Assembly (NCBI GenBank): GCA_965275915.1
Contig: CBDHYI010000006.1
Span: 744,001 to 808,000 of the forward strand
Reading direction: 5' to 3'
DNA length: 64,000 nt
Source of the DNA: JBDWFY01 sp965275915
Lineage (GTDB): Bacteria; Pseudomonadota; Alphaproteobacteria; Rhizobiales; Stappiaceae
The position numbers were made by a program, and so were the translations under genes. The notes under the pieces are model-generated. The model saw nothing but the letters and a program-made list of their open reading frames with translations. It was not told the DNA's origin and made no database searches. Below, in pieces: positions 55,547 to 63,006 of this stretch (position 1 is the first letter of the stretch; each line of letters begins with the position of its first letter).

Positions 55547-56208
55547 GCCTCATTCTGGAGTTTACGGCCACCGGAATTGATGACCGGAAGGGTGTGCAGT
55601 CCTGTTTTTCGGGGAGGTGTAGAGCCGCTGGGCCAGTGGTATTGAGCCTTGCGGTCAGTTGGCGAATAAGGGTTGATCGAAACCATATCGCCTTGGTTTC
55701 CACCCAAAATCATGACGCGGCCGCGCTTGTCCCGACCGGCGACAAATCCGGTGTGGCCACTGCCGCGCTTACCTGGACGGATGCAGGAGAAAACGGCGCC
55801 CAGCACTGGACCGTCCAGCTGAGTTCCATGTCCATTCCAGCGCCAGCCCAAGGCTGCAGCACGATTTTTCTTCGGGATTGGCAGGCCAGCCTTCTGAACC
55901 ATGCGGTTCATGAAACCGGCACACCAGGGCGTTTCGTCGTCACGAAAAGGGAGTTTCAGCCTCTCCCACCACCCAACGATCACCTTGTTGTGCTGCTTGC
56001 CCTTGATCTCTTTCAGACCAAGGAATTCATAGGCGTGTTGAAGCCATTCCGGCAGATCGTCGGTATCTGTCCCGAAAGCTCTTCTGAAGTCCCGGCGAAG
56101 GGCTGAAATCGCAGCACGCGTCCGCCTTCCGATCCAACCGTCAACCTCACCGCAATTGTATCCGGCCTTATTCAGAACGAATTGAAGCTCTTTGTTGCTT
56201 AGTGTCAT
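55543..56208 (-). CDS. Phage endolysin, TIGR02594/CHAP-like with peptidoglycan-binding head
   Basis: About 221 residues from ATG 56208 (an alternative ATG at 56220 abuts the terminator T-run). The first 45 residues ('LQFVLNKAGYNCGEVDGWIGRRTRAAISALRRDF') are a peptidoglycan-binding repeat; the catalytic domain has 'DETPWCAGFMNRMVQKAGLP' (nucleophile Cys) and 'GSGHTGFVAGRDKRGRVMILGGNQGD' (His). It should cut peptide bonds of peptidoglycan. It is first of the lysis group, directly behind an intrinsic terminator. Confidence 0.88.
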   Translation of the reverse strand: MTLSNKELQFVLNKAGYNCGEVDGWIGRRTRAAISALRRDFRRAFGTDTDDLPEWLQHAYEFLGLKEIKGKQHNKVIVGWWERLKLPFRDDETPWCAGFMNRMVQKAGLPIPKKNRAAALGWRWNGHGTQLDGPVLGAVFSCIRPGKRGSGHTGFVAGRDKRGRVMILGGNQGDMVSINPYSPTDRKAQYHWPSGSTPPRKTGLHTLPVINSGGRKLQNEA

Positions 56209-56220
56209 GATTGCACCCAT

Positions 56221-56243
56221 AAAAAAACCGCCCTTGCGGCGGT
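56221..56243 (-). terminator. Rho-independent terminator between fibre and lysis genes
   Basis: On the minus strand ACCGCC-GCAAG-GGCGGT forms a 6-bp stem with a 5-nt loop, followed directly by seven T. It lies after the stop of the tail gene at 56282 and before the endolysin. The T-run touches the first possible endolysin start codon, so lysis genes depend on readthrough or antitermination. Confidence 0.85.
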
Positions 56244-56281
56244 GTGGAAACGTCGTCGACTCAATTTGAGCTCATGTCAGC

Positions 56282-57316
56282 TTAGGCAGGCTTGTTCTCG
56301 CCCCACTCGAAAACAACACCGGAAATCCCGACATTGACGGCATTCAGCGTGCGCACGCGATATCGCATCGACGTGCCGGACGGCTGCGCGGAGATGTCGA
56401 TCTGATCGTCACCATAGATTGTGCTGCCATCCGCCAGTGTTCGGATCGCCGCCAGCGTCGCGGCCGTCCAGGTCGTTCCGTTGTCCCGCGAGACTTCGGC
56501 AATGACGTCGGTGTTGAGTGTCGCACTGCCCAGGCTGTCAATCTGAACCAACAACGACCCGCGTTCAGGCGCGGCAGCTGCGGTGAACGCGTCTGAAACC
56601 AGTGTCATGTTCTGGTAGGCCAGCGGACTCAGCAATTCCATCTCATCAAAGGCGGTTGAACCGCCATTGCCTGTGTTGCTGACATTCAGGCGGAAGTATC
56701 GATAGCTCTCTGTTTGCGATAACGAAAATGTCTTTTTCTCATCCGCTGACCACGAAAGCGATGATTGCGTATCCAAAACCGTCCAGGTGGAATTGTTATC
56801 CGAACCTTCAAGCGTGAAGGATGTGGGATACTGGTTTGAGTTGCCCCCCACCGTCAGCGAATAGGATGCAACATCCGTTGCGGACCCAAAATCCACCTTG
56901 ATCGTGTTCGGCAATGCACCGGAGGGTGCCCAACTGGTCGCATCATTGTCGTCAAAGGCTCGCCAGGGCTCAAATCCGCCCGCAAAAACAGCTCCGGACG
57001 TGACGGTTACGCCACTGGTTGTCGCAGCTGTCATGACCGGAACCTGATCGGATGCGGCCGTTGCCGTGGGCCGGTAAAGATCATTCGCCGCATCATAGCT
57101 TTCATTTGTCGACGTCGCGCCGTCAATGTCATCTGCGGAGGAAAACGCATCGGCAATGCCGCCGATCGTATTGATGCGGCCGGCCAGCAACGACGAAATC
57201 ATCAGGGCATTCAAAAGAGCCATTCGGTCGGCTTTGAGAGCGATATCCCGCGCTCCGGCCAGACTGATCTGGCCGGTTTGGTCAGGATCGAAAACATCGT
57301 TCGGTGAACGCGCCAT
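56282..57316 (-). CDS. Phage tail-associated protein with discoidin (F5/8 type C) domain
   Basis: 344 residues. The N-terminus ('NDVFDPDQTGQISLAGARDIALKADRMALLNALMISSLLAGR') is helical and probably a trimerisation or attachment region. Residues about 110-225 look like a discoidin carbohydrate-binding fold: 'FEPWRAFDDNDATSWAPSGALPNTIKVDFGSATDVASYSLTVGGN', 'PTSFTLEGSDNNSTWTVLD'. The C-terminal part is beta-rich ('RGSLLVQIDSLGSATLNTDVIAEVSRDNGTTW'). Likely a distal fibre or receptor-binding accessory. Last gene before the terminator. Confidence 0.75.
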   Translation of the reverse strand: MARSPNDVFDPDQTGQISLAGARDIALKADRMALLNALMISSLLAGRINTIGGIADAFSSADDIDGATSTNESYDAANDLYRPTATAASDQVPVMTAATTSGVTVTSGAVFAGGFEPWRAFDDNDATSWAPSGALPNTIKVDFGSATDVASYSLTVGGNSNQYPTSFTLEGSDNNSTWTVLDTQSSLSWSADEKKTFSLSQTESYRYFRLNVSNTGNGGSTAFDEMELLSPLAYQNMTLVSDAFTAAAAPERGSLLVQIDSLGSATLNTDVIAEVSRDNGTTWTAATLAAIRTLADGSTIYGDDQIDISAQPSGTSMRYRVRTLNAVNVGISGVVFEWGENKPA

Positions 57317-57325
57317 GAGATGCCC

Positions 57326-58450
57326 CTAACTGCAAACGACACGGACAAAGCCGTCCGTGCCCAAATTCATCGATTGACTGGTTGTCCAGACGCCGGATCC
57401 CCCTGCCCCGTATCCGGACGCTGCGCGAAGCGTGGCCGTTGACGCATCGCCGCCATCAGGCGTCCCGCTCAGAGCGCCAATGCCGTTGATGCCGCCGATA
57501 CCGGCATGCAGTTGCGACCCGACGTTGCTGGGGCTGTAAACCGTGCCGCCGCCAGGCCCTGCAATCAATGTGTTCGGCGCGTGATACTCAAACGCTGCAT
57601 GGGTATCGTCGCGAACGCCCGGCGCGGACACACCGCCCGGTTCGGCAAAGATCGGGATGGCATTCGCACCGATCACAGCCGACCGGCCTTCGGTTCTCTG
57701 AAACGGGATCGGCGATGATCCGGTTCTGAGGATGCCGCCAAGACCGCCGCGGGCCGTGACAAAAGACCCGAAACTCGTATCGCCGCCATTGTTGCCTGCC
57801 TGGCCGGCGGTGGCTTCGGTTCCGCCCGTCCCGACAGTGACGGTTTCAGTCGCGGCAAGCTCAGAAAAAGGAACGCGAACGATGGCGGCTGCACCGCCGC
57901 TGCCGCCGAAACGCGTGCGCTCGGTATTGGCCGCAACGCCAATTCTGGCGCCGCTGCCGCCACCGCCGATAGCCGTGATCTCCGCCCACTGGAAAACCCC
58001 GGTCGGACGGTTCCAGGTGTCGCTGGACGTGAACGACTGAATGTCGATAGCGCCCGCACCGGACCGGCTGGGCTGCGAAACAAGCCGCATGGCGGTGCCG
58101 TCATAATCAAGTTCGGTGTGCAAACCAACGCTCATCTCGCCGCCGGTCAGGGCGTCGCCGGCCGCATCGACGATTGCAACCACACCAAGGCTGTTGACGT
58201 TGATGGTCATCTCGCCTGTATTGACCGCAGCCGGATAGAACTTGAACCGCTGGCCGGCGACGTAATCTGACATGTTGTCGACTTCGCAGGCCGCAACCAG
58301 CGCATTCGCGGTCGACGATCCGTCGATGGTCAGCAGCCGCGGTGCGTTGTTCAGCGACCAGTTGAGACCGCCCAAGGCCGTTGAAAACGCCGCACCAGTG
58401 AAGGGCGACGGATTGCCCGCCTGAGAGGGAAAGATGTCAGAATTTGCCAT
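57326..58450 (-). CDS. Phage tail fibre protein with Gly-rich C-terminal domain
   Basis: 374 residues. The N-terminal part ('FPSQAGNPSPFTGAAFSTALGGLNW') and 'GQRFKFYPAAVNTGEMTINVNSLG' are typical of phage fibre adaptor regions. From about residue 135 ('IQSFTSSDTWNRPTGVFQWAEITAIGGGGSGARIG') the chain is a Gly-rich fold ('GGSGGAAAIVRVPFSELAATETVTVGTGG', 'GPGGGTVYS'), a known C-terminal fibre module. Receptor unknown. One base before the next gene's stop. Confidence 0.78.
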   Translation of the reverse strand: MANSDIFPSQAGNPSPFTGAAFSTALGGLNWSLNNAPRLLTIDGSSTANALVAACEVDNMSDYVAGQRFKFYPAAVNTGEMTINVNSLGVVAIVDAAGDALTGGEMSVGLHTELDYDGTAMRLVSQPSRSGAGAIDIQSFTSSDTWNRPTGVFQWAEITAIGGGGSGARIGVAANTERTRFGGSGGAAAIVRVPFSELAATETVTVGTGGTEATAGQAGNNGGDTSFGSFVTARGGLGGILRTGSSPIPFQRTEGRSAVIGANAIPIFAEPGGVSAPGVRDDTHAAFEYHAPNTLIAGPGGGTVYSPSNVGSQLHAGIGGINGIGALSGTPDGGDASTATLRAASGYGAGGSGVWTTSQSMNLGTDGFVRVVCS

Positions 58451-58451
58451 C

Positions 58452-58838
58452 TTACGCCGCTCCGAAAATCAGGGTACCGGCCTCGATGATGATCGGTGTA
58501 CCGTCAACTGTCGGTTTTGGTGCGGAGAACGCATCGTTGAACAGTTGATTGCCGTTCGTCAGCGCGTCGAACACCGCAAAGTGTGAGATGGTCCCCCACG
58601 TGCCGCCTGCCGGGGTAAACGTGATCTGATTGGTGTGCGTGATCGTGCTCAGCAGCGTTGAAGCGGTGACAATTTGCTGCCGCGCATAGCCGAAGCCGGA
58701 CGCTTCCGTGCCGGTATTGGCGTCGGTCGGATCTTCGGCAAAGAGCGCAAGATAAAGCCCTGTCGGTTGGGCATAGGCTGTATGTCCGAAAATGTGATTG
58801 AGAATCGCATTTTCGAGAAATTCAGATGCACCTGACAT
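58452..58838 (-). CDS. Phage tail fibre-associated protein, small beta-rich
   Basis: 128 residues. 'LENAILNHIFGHTAYAQPTGLYLALFAEDPTDANTGTEAS' matches a recurrent phage tail-fibre protein family (opening 'L-x-x-H-x-x-x-x-x-x-Y-x-x-P-x-x-x-Y-x-A-L-F'). The rest is beta-strand rich with 'TFTPAGGTWGTISHFAVFDAL'. Function not demonstrated; probably a fibre or baseplate part. It lies between the J-like protein and the fibre gene. Confidence 0.75.
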   Translation of the reverse strand: MSGASEFLENAILNHIFGHTAYAQPTGLYLALFAEDPTDANTGTEASGFGYARQQIVTASTLLSTITHTNQITFTPAGGTWGTISHFAVFDALTNGNQLFNDAFSAPKPTVDGTPIIIEAGTLIFGAA

Positions 58839-58868
58839 GCATCGACCTCCGATTTTCAGATTAAGTCT

Positions 58869-61751
58869 TCAGGGGCCCCAGCCGAAGCCGTTGTCCCATG
58901 CCTGGCCGTTGTCCCACAGCTGGCCGACATTGCCGGTACCGCTCGCCGTAAAGGTGATGTCAGTTGTTCCGGACAACAGAACACGCTCATTCAAGGTGAT
59001 CGGGAATGCCAGGCTTGTTGATCCGGACAATCTGATCACTTCGGTCGGCAGGATGTCGGGCGCTTCATCGACCATATTGACGGTCGCCGTCAGATCCGGT
59101 CCCGCAGTGATATCCGCCACGATCATGCGCCGGAATTGCTCAAGACCGGGACCGAACACCACCAGGTCGCCCGCTGCGATCGCCGCATTCACGCGCGGCA
59201 CGGCCAGGACACCGACATTCGTTACGTCCAGACCGCCCTGCCCCATCAGTCTGCCGAGCTGGCCGGTTCCCCCGGATCTCTGGCGAACGATGCCATAGGT
59301 TTCTTTCCCGGCCGACCAGATATCGTTGACGCTCCAAATATCCGTCGAATTCCAGATATCCGTTTCGTTGAAAAACTCGATATCGCCGTCAAACGCGATT
59401 TGCGTGATCTCGTTTGAGACATTGCGTGTGATCGATGTGATGCGTTTGAAGTCCGACTGTTCGATCAGAATGTCATTCGCCAGGCCGACGACATCACCGC
59501 GCTTGCAGGCCAGAAATTCCGCATCGACGTCAACCGAATGGATCGCATTGCGCCGGCGGATCTGTTTAAGGTCAAACAGCGCCCGCTCATCCACCTTGGT
59601 TTCGGTGACGATGCTGTCGTACCGGATCGCCTCTATCAGGTTGGCGTTTTCCGGAACAACATCGGGGTGATAGACCTCGATCTGTTCGTCCGTCCAGTCA
59701 TTGTCCCGGTTCGTGAAGGTCACACGATAGCCGTCGGGCGCGTCCGGAAACGGTTTGTCAAAGGTGTAATTGGCCGAGTTGATCGGCGTAAACACCTGCA
59801 CCGCCGGTTCGCTTGTGCGGATGCGGTCAACCAGAACGTCGACCGTGTCCCATCGCCTGGGGCGCGCCATGGCAGACGAACAGATCGCTGCCAGAACGTC
59901 GTTCATCGATCGGCCGTCGACGATCGCAGACACTTCGTGAGCGTTGTCGGCACAGAACTCGCGCCAGCTTAACAGCGAGGCATTGTCAATCTCGCTGTCC
60001 GGGACCTGGGCCCGGGGATGAGTCAGATCGCCAGTCAGGACATCCCGGAAATGCGGTGCGGGATTGTTGGTCACCGTCCAAGTGTTCCAGCCGGTTCCGT
60101 CCCAGTCCTTGACATAACGGCCGGCAACAATCGAAACATCCTGGACCGAGACATTCCGGCCCTTGATCGCAAGCAGTGCAAAACCCTTCCGTTGCACCGG
60201 CAAGGCGTTATAGACGCTCGAAACCCGAAGCACATTGAGTTCGACGCTGACACTGTCCTGTTCGCGCGGCAGGTTCGCCGAGCCGCCGGACACCAGGTCA
60301 TAGGTAAAGAAGTCCAGGACCGTGCTCGAATACTCATAGGAGCCGGTTGCAAAACTGTCCCTGTCATAAACAGCGCCCCGGATAATCGCGACTTCATACT
60401 GAGCACCGCGCACAAAGGCGCTGTCGCTGAGATAAAAGATCACGCGATCCCGATAAAGCGCGACATTGGCCGCACTGTCGATCGCGGAAAGCCCGTCGTC
60501 AAAATGCGTATCGGCCACAAAGGCCGCGGTTGCCGGCGCTGCAGCCGTGCCGTCCTGACCGACCGTCTCTTTGAAGGCGACATACGGCCCGGCCTTGGTC
60601 GGCGGCGTCGGCAATCCGGCAATCGCATCGTCCCAGCAGATTTTTATCTGTTTGCGGAACGGCTCATAAGCGTTTGCGGCAAAGTGAATTTCCGGCAGAT
60701 TTTTCCAGGTATCGGCGCCCTTTTCCCGCATCCGTAGACGGATCGGGACCGCGACCTCTTTCGTCGGCGTTTCAGTGTCGAACAAGCCGTTCGGCCAGGA
60801 CAGCGCAATCCAGATTTCGTCCGGGTTCTTGCTGGTGACGTATGTCTGCCATTGCGGCACAAGACTGTCCGGATCATCGTCCGAGGAAAGCCGGATCGGA
60901 TTATCCGGATCAATGACATGCTTCGTCAGCTCAGTTGCGACAGTCAGCGTCTTTGAATAGCGCCGGACAAGTGTCAGATCCGCATCGCTGTCCCAGCCTT
61001 CACGGGTTTCGTATGAGACGCCGGGGATGTCGTCGATCGGCGTGTTGCCGATCTTGATTTCCGACTGCCCATGCGGGCCGTTCAACGCATAGACGACTTC
61101 GACAATCTCATCGTCCCCGTCAATTTCCGTCAACGCGTTGCAGATCGCCGGCGGAAAGATCTTGCGCCGGCCGACACAAGCAGGAATCGGACCGCCCGGA
61201 AGCAAGGTATTCTGACTGGCATAGGCGGATCCCAGCTCGGCCGCGTCGCTTGCCGCTTCATCGGCCGGTGCCGCGGCCCGCGCCTGGGCGGCCGGCGGCG
61301 GCGACAAAGCCGACGCGGCGAGCGCCGCCGCAGACGAACCGGCGGAAAGCACCGCCGCCGAAATCAGCGACGCGCCTTTGGACCCTGCCTTGAACCCGGC
61401 AAGTCCCGCGATTGCCGGGGCGGCAAATGCGGCCGCTGCCAGAATGGCGATCGACGCAACAGCGGCCAGGATGGACTTTCCGCCATCGCCGCCACCATGA
61501 ACCGGAGCCCTGATGTGAACCGGCAGCACCTGCGAATTGACGACTTTTGGCCGTGTCACAGTCCAGAGCGAAACCGGCACAACCTGCCTTCCAACGCAAA
61601 CAATCAGCTTGTCGCGCGGAACACCAAGCAGGACGCTTTCAGGAACCAGGTCGACAATCTCCGCGACGGTCGCACCTTCTCTGACGCACGCGTGAAAGCG
61701 CGGCCCCATCCCAAACGGATGCCGCGTGGCAGTGACAGAAAAGGGATGCAT
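58869..61751 (-). CDS. Phage tail tip / host specificity protein J-like
   Basis: 960 residues. The N-terminus opens with 'VREGATVAEIVDLV' (ubiquitin-like tail I/K-type domain), then a hydrophobic Ala/Gly-rich segment (about residues 95-165). The central region ('YASQNTLLPGGPIPACVGRRKIFPPAICNALTEIDGD', 'VVYALNGPHGQSEIKIGNTPID') is the conserved J/tail-tip core, and the C-terminus has fibronectin-like or trefoil strands ending 'LWDNGQAWDNGFGWGP'. It forms the tail tip that contacts the host. The NlpC gene precedes it without a gap. Confidence 0.88.
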   Translation of the reverse strand: MHPFSVTATRHPFGMGPRFHACVREGATVAEIVDLVPESVLLGVPRDKLIVCVGRQVVPVSLWTVTRPKVVNSQVLPVHIRAPVHGGGDGGKSILAAVASIAILAAAAFAAPAIAGLAGFKAGSKGASLISAAVLSAGSSAAALAASALSPPPAAQARAAAPADEAASDAAELGSAYASQNTLLPGGPIPACVGRRKIFPPAICNALTEIDGDDEIVEVVYALNGPHGQSEIKIGNTPIDDIPGVSYETREGWDSDADLTLVRRYSKTLTVATELTKHVIDPDNPIRLSSDDDPDSLVPQWQTYVTSKNPDEIWIALSWPNGLFDTETPTKEVAVPIRLRMREKGADTWKNLPEIHFAANAYEPFRKQIKICWDDAIAGLPTPPTKAGPYVAFKETVGQDGTAAAPATAAFVADTHFDDGLSAIDSAANVALYRDRVIFYLSDSAFVRGAQYEVAIIRGAVYDRDSFATGSYEYSSTVLDFFTYDLVSGGSANLPREQDSVSVELNVLRVSSVYNALPVQRKGFALLAIKGRNVSVQDVSIVAGRYVKDWDGTGWNTWTVTNNPAPHFRDVLTGDLTHPRAQVPDSEIDNASLLSWREFCADNAHEVSAIVDGRSMNDVLAAICSSAMARPRRWDTVDVLVDRIRTSEPAVQVFTPINSANYTFDKPFPDAPDGYRVTFTNRDNDWTDEQIEVYHPDVVPENANLIEAIRYDSIVTETKVDERALFDLKQIRRRNAIHSVDVDAEFLACKRGDVVGLANDILIEQSDFKRITSITRNVSNEITQIAFDGDIEFFNETDIWNSTDIWSVNDIWSAGKETYGIVRQRSGGTGQLGRLMGQGGLDVTNVGVLAVPRVNAAIAAGDLVVFGPGLEQFRRMIVADITAGPDLTATVNMVDEAPDILPTEVIRLSGSTSLAFPITLNERVLLSGTTDITFTASGTGNVGQLWDNGQAWDNGFGWGP

Positions 61752-62177
61752 CTAAACCAGCGCCTCATGGCGATGAATTGAAATCAGCCGCCGCTGGATC
61801 GTGCGGGACCCCAGGCTTTCGCAGATCGCGGCTTTACCGCGCCGTATATGGAACACGCCGCCCGGCCTGTAGACAAGTCCGACATGGAACGGCCCCTGAA
61901 TAAGACCGTCCGGCGTCTTCATATGCCCGCGCATGACAGCCACATCAAAGGCCCGCTCATGGCCGGATGCGACGACGGTTTGCCATGGCGGCAATGCGCA
62001 GTCTTGCCCGATGCGCTCGACAACATCCGGGCTGTCGCACGGGATCCCGAGATAGCCATTGATCTCGATGCCCTTTTCCTTCAGGAACACCAACCGGACC
62101 AGACCCCAACAATCGCAGCCGTCAAAATCCCGACCGCCGTCGACAAACGGGATCCGGTTGTATCGTTCGACCCACAT
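61752..62177 (-). CDS. NlpC/P60 family tail-assembly cysteine protease
   Basis: 141 residues from ATG 62177. 'FVDGGRDFDGCDCWGLVRLVFLKEKGIEI' carries the catalytic Cys (C23 in 'CDCWG'), and 'GPFHVGLVYRPGGVFHI' the catalytic His. Phages of this kind use an NlpC/P60 protein at the tail tip to cut peptidoglycan on entry (lambda K-like). The start codon overlaps the stop of the DUF1833 gene. Confidence 0.88.
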   Translation of the reverse strand: MWVERYNRIPFVDGGRDFDGCDCWGLVRLVFLKEKGIEINGYLGIPCDSPDVVERIGQDCALPPWQTVVASGHERAFDVAVMRGHMKTPDGLIQGPFHVGLVYRPGGVFHIRRGKAAICESLGSRTIQRRLISIHRHEALV

Positions 62178-62641
62178 CAGACATAAAGCCCCGGAAAGGC
62201 GGCTTGCGTTGCCCGCCGCCACGGCCAAGGCCAATTGCCCAAATCAATCCCGACGATCGAGGCCTGCACCGACGTCGCGTTGCCCTTCACTTCGCGGAGC
62301 TCGAAGCCCTTGAAATCAAGTTCGATCGTGTCCGGATCGGAAGCCAGGACAATCATGATATCCATCAGCGCCGGACTCGTCAGCGCCAGGACCGCATCGC
62401 CGATCCGCCGATCGACGTTCTGAACTTCCAGCTGTGCCCTGGGCGTTTGCTCATTGTCGTCAAACAGAGTGATGTCAAACGGAAAACCAATGAAGGTTTC
62501 ACCGTTCGACACCACATCTTCAGTATTGTTCGCCAACAGGACCGGCTCCGCCAATGCAGGGTGCGTGATCCTCAACAGAACAACAAAGACTTCATCGGTC
62601 TCATCGGCATAGACCGCATCGATCAAGGATTGCGAAGGCAT
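62177..62641 (-). CDS. DUF1833 family phage tail protein
   Basis: 154 residues. 'VVLLRITHPALAEPVLLANNTEDVVSNGETFIGFPFDITLFDDNEQTPRAQLEVQNVDRRIGDAVLAL' is the DUF1833 pattern; the C-terminus is 'PWPWRRATQAAFPGLYV'. A minor tail protein close to the tip (comparable to lambda L in place). It overlaps both neighbours at start and stop, indicating coupled translation. Confidence 0.87.
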   Translation of the reverse strand: MPSQSLIDAVYADETDEVFVVLLRITHPALAEPVLLANNTEDVVSNGETFIGFPFDITLFDDNEQTPRAQLEVQNVDRRIGDAVLALTSPALMDIMIVLASDPDTIELDFKGFELREVKGNATSVQASIVGIDLGNWPWPWRRATQAAFPGLYV

Positions 62642-63006
62642 CAGTCGAGCCTCAGAAGTTCGATCGAAATGACATAAAAGGCACTCCGGTCTGTCATGGC
62701 CGGCTCAACGTCCGGCGCGAAACGCCAGGTATGGCTGGTGCCATAAACAGGGTGTGCCAGCGTGAACTTAAGCGTGCCGTTTTTGAGTGTGTCCTTGTAG
62801 AACGTCCAGAAGGCGGCCGCTTCCGTCTGGCTATAATGCCGCTGCCAGGATGCCCGCCAGATCGAGGACGTGAAGCGTCTCCGCACCTTCGGTGCGACGC
62901 CATCCGCAACCGCGAAGGCAAGACGGTTCGACAGCGACGCCTCCTGAAACGTTCCGCGCCGAGGCGTCACGGGAACGGTCGCGGTCGGCCAGGCCGGCGT
63001 GGTCAT
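62641..63006 (-). CDS. Phage minor tail protein, unnamed family
   Basis: 121 residues, a short beta-rich protein ('WRASWQRHYSQTEAAAFWTFYKDTLKNGTLKFTLAHPVYGTSHTWRF'). This is the kind of small protein that sits between tape measure and DUF1833 in lambda-like tails (position of lambda M). Overlaps tape measure stop by 4 bp and DUF1833 start by one base. No enzymatic motif. Confidence 0.78.
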   Translation of the reverse strand: MTTPAWPTATVPVTPRRGTFQEASLSNRLAFAVADGVAPKVRRRFTSSIWRASWQRHYSQTEAAAFWTFYKDTLKNGTLKFTLAHPVYGTSHTWRFAPDVEPAMTDRSAFYVISIELLRLD

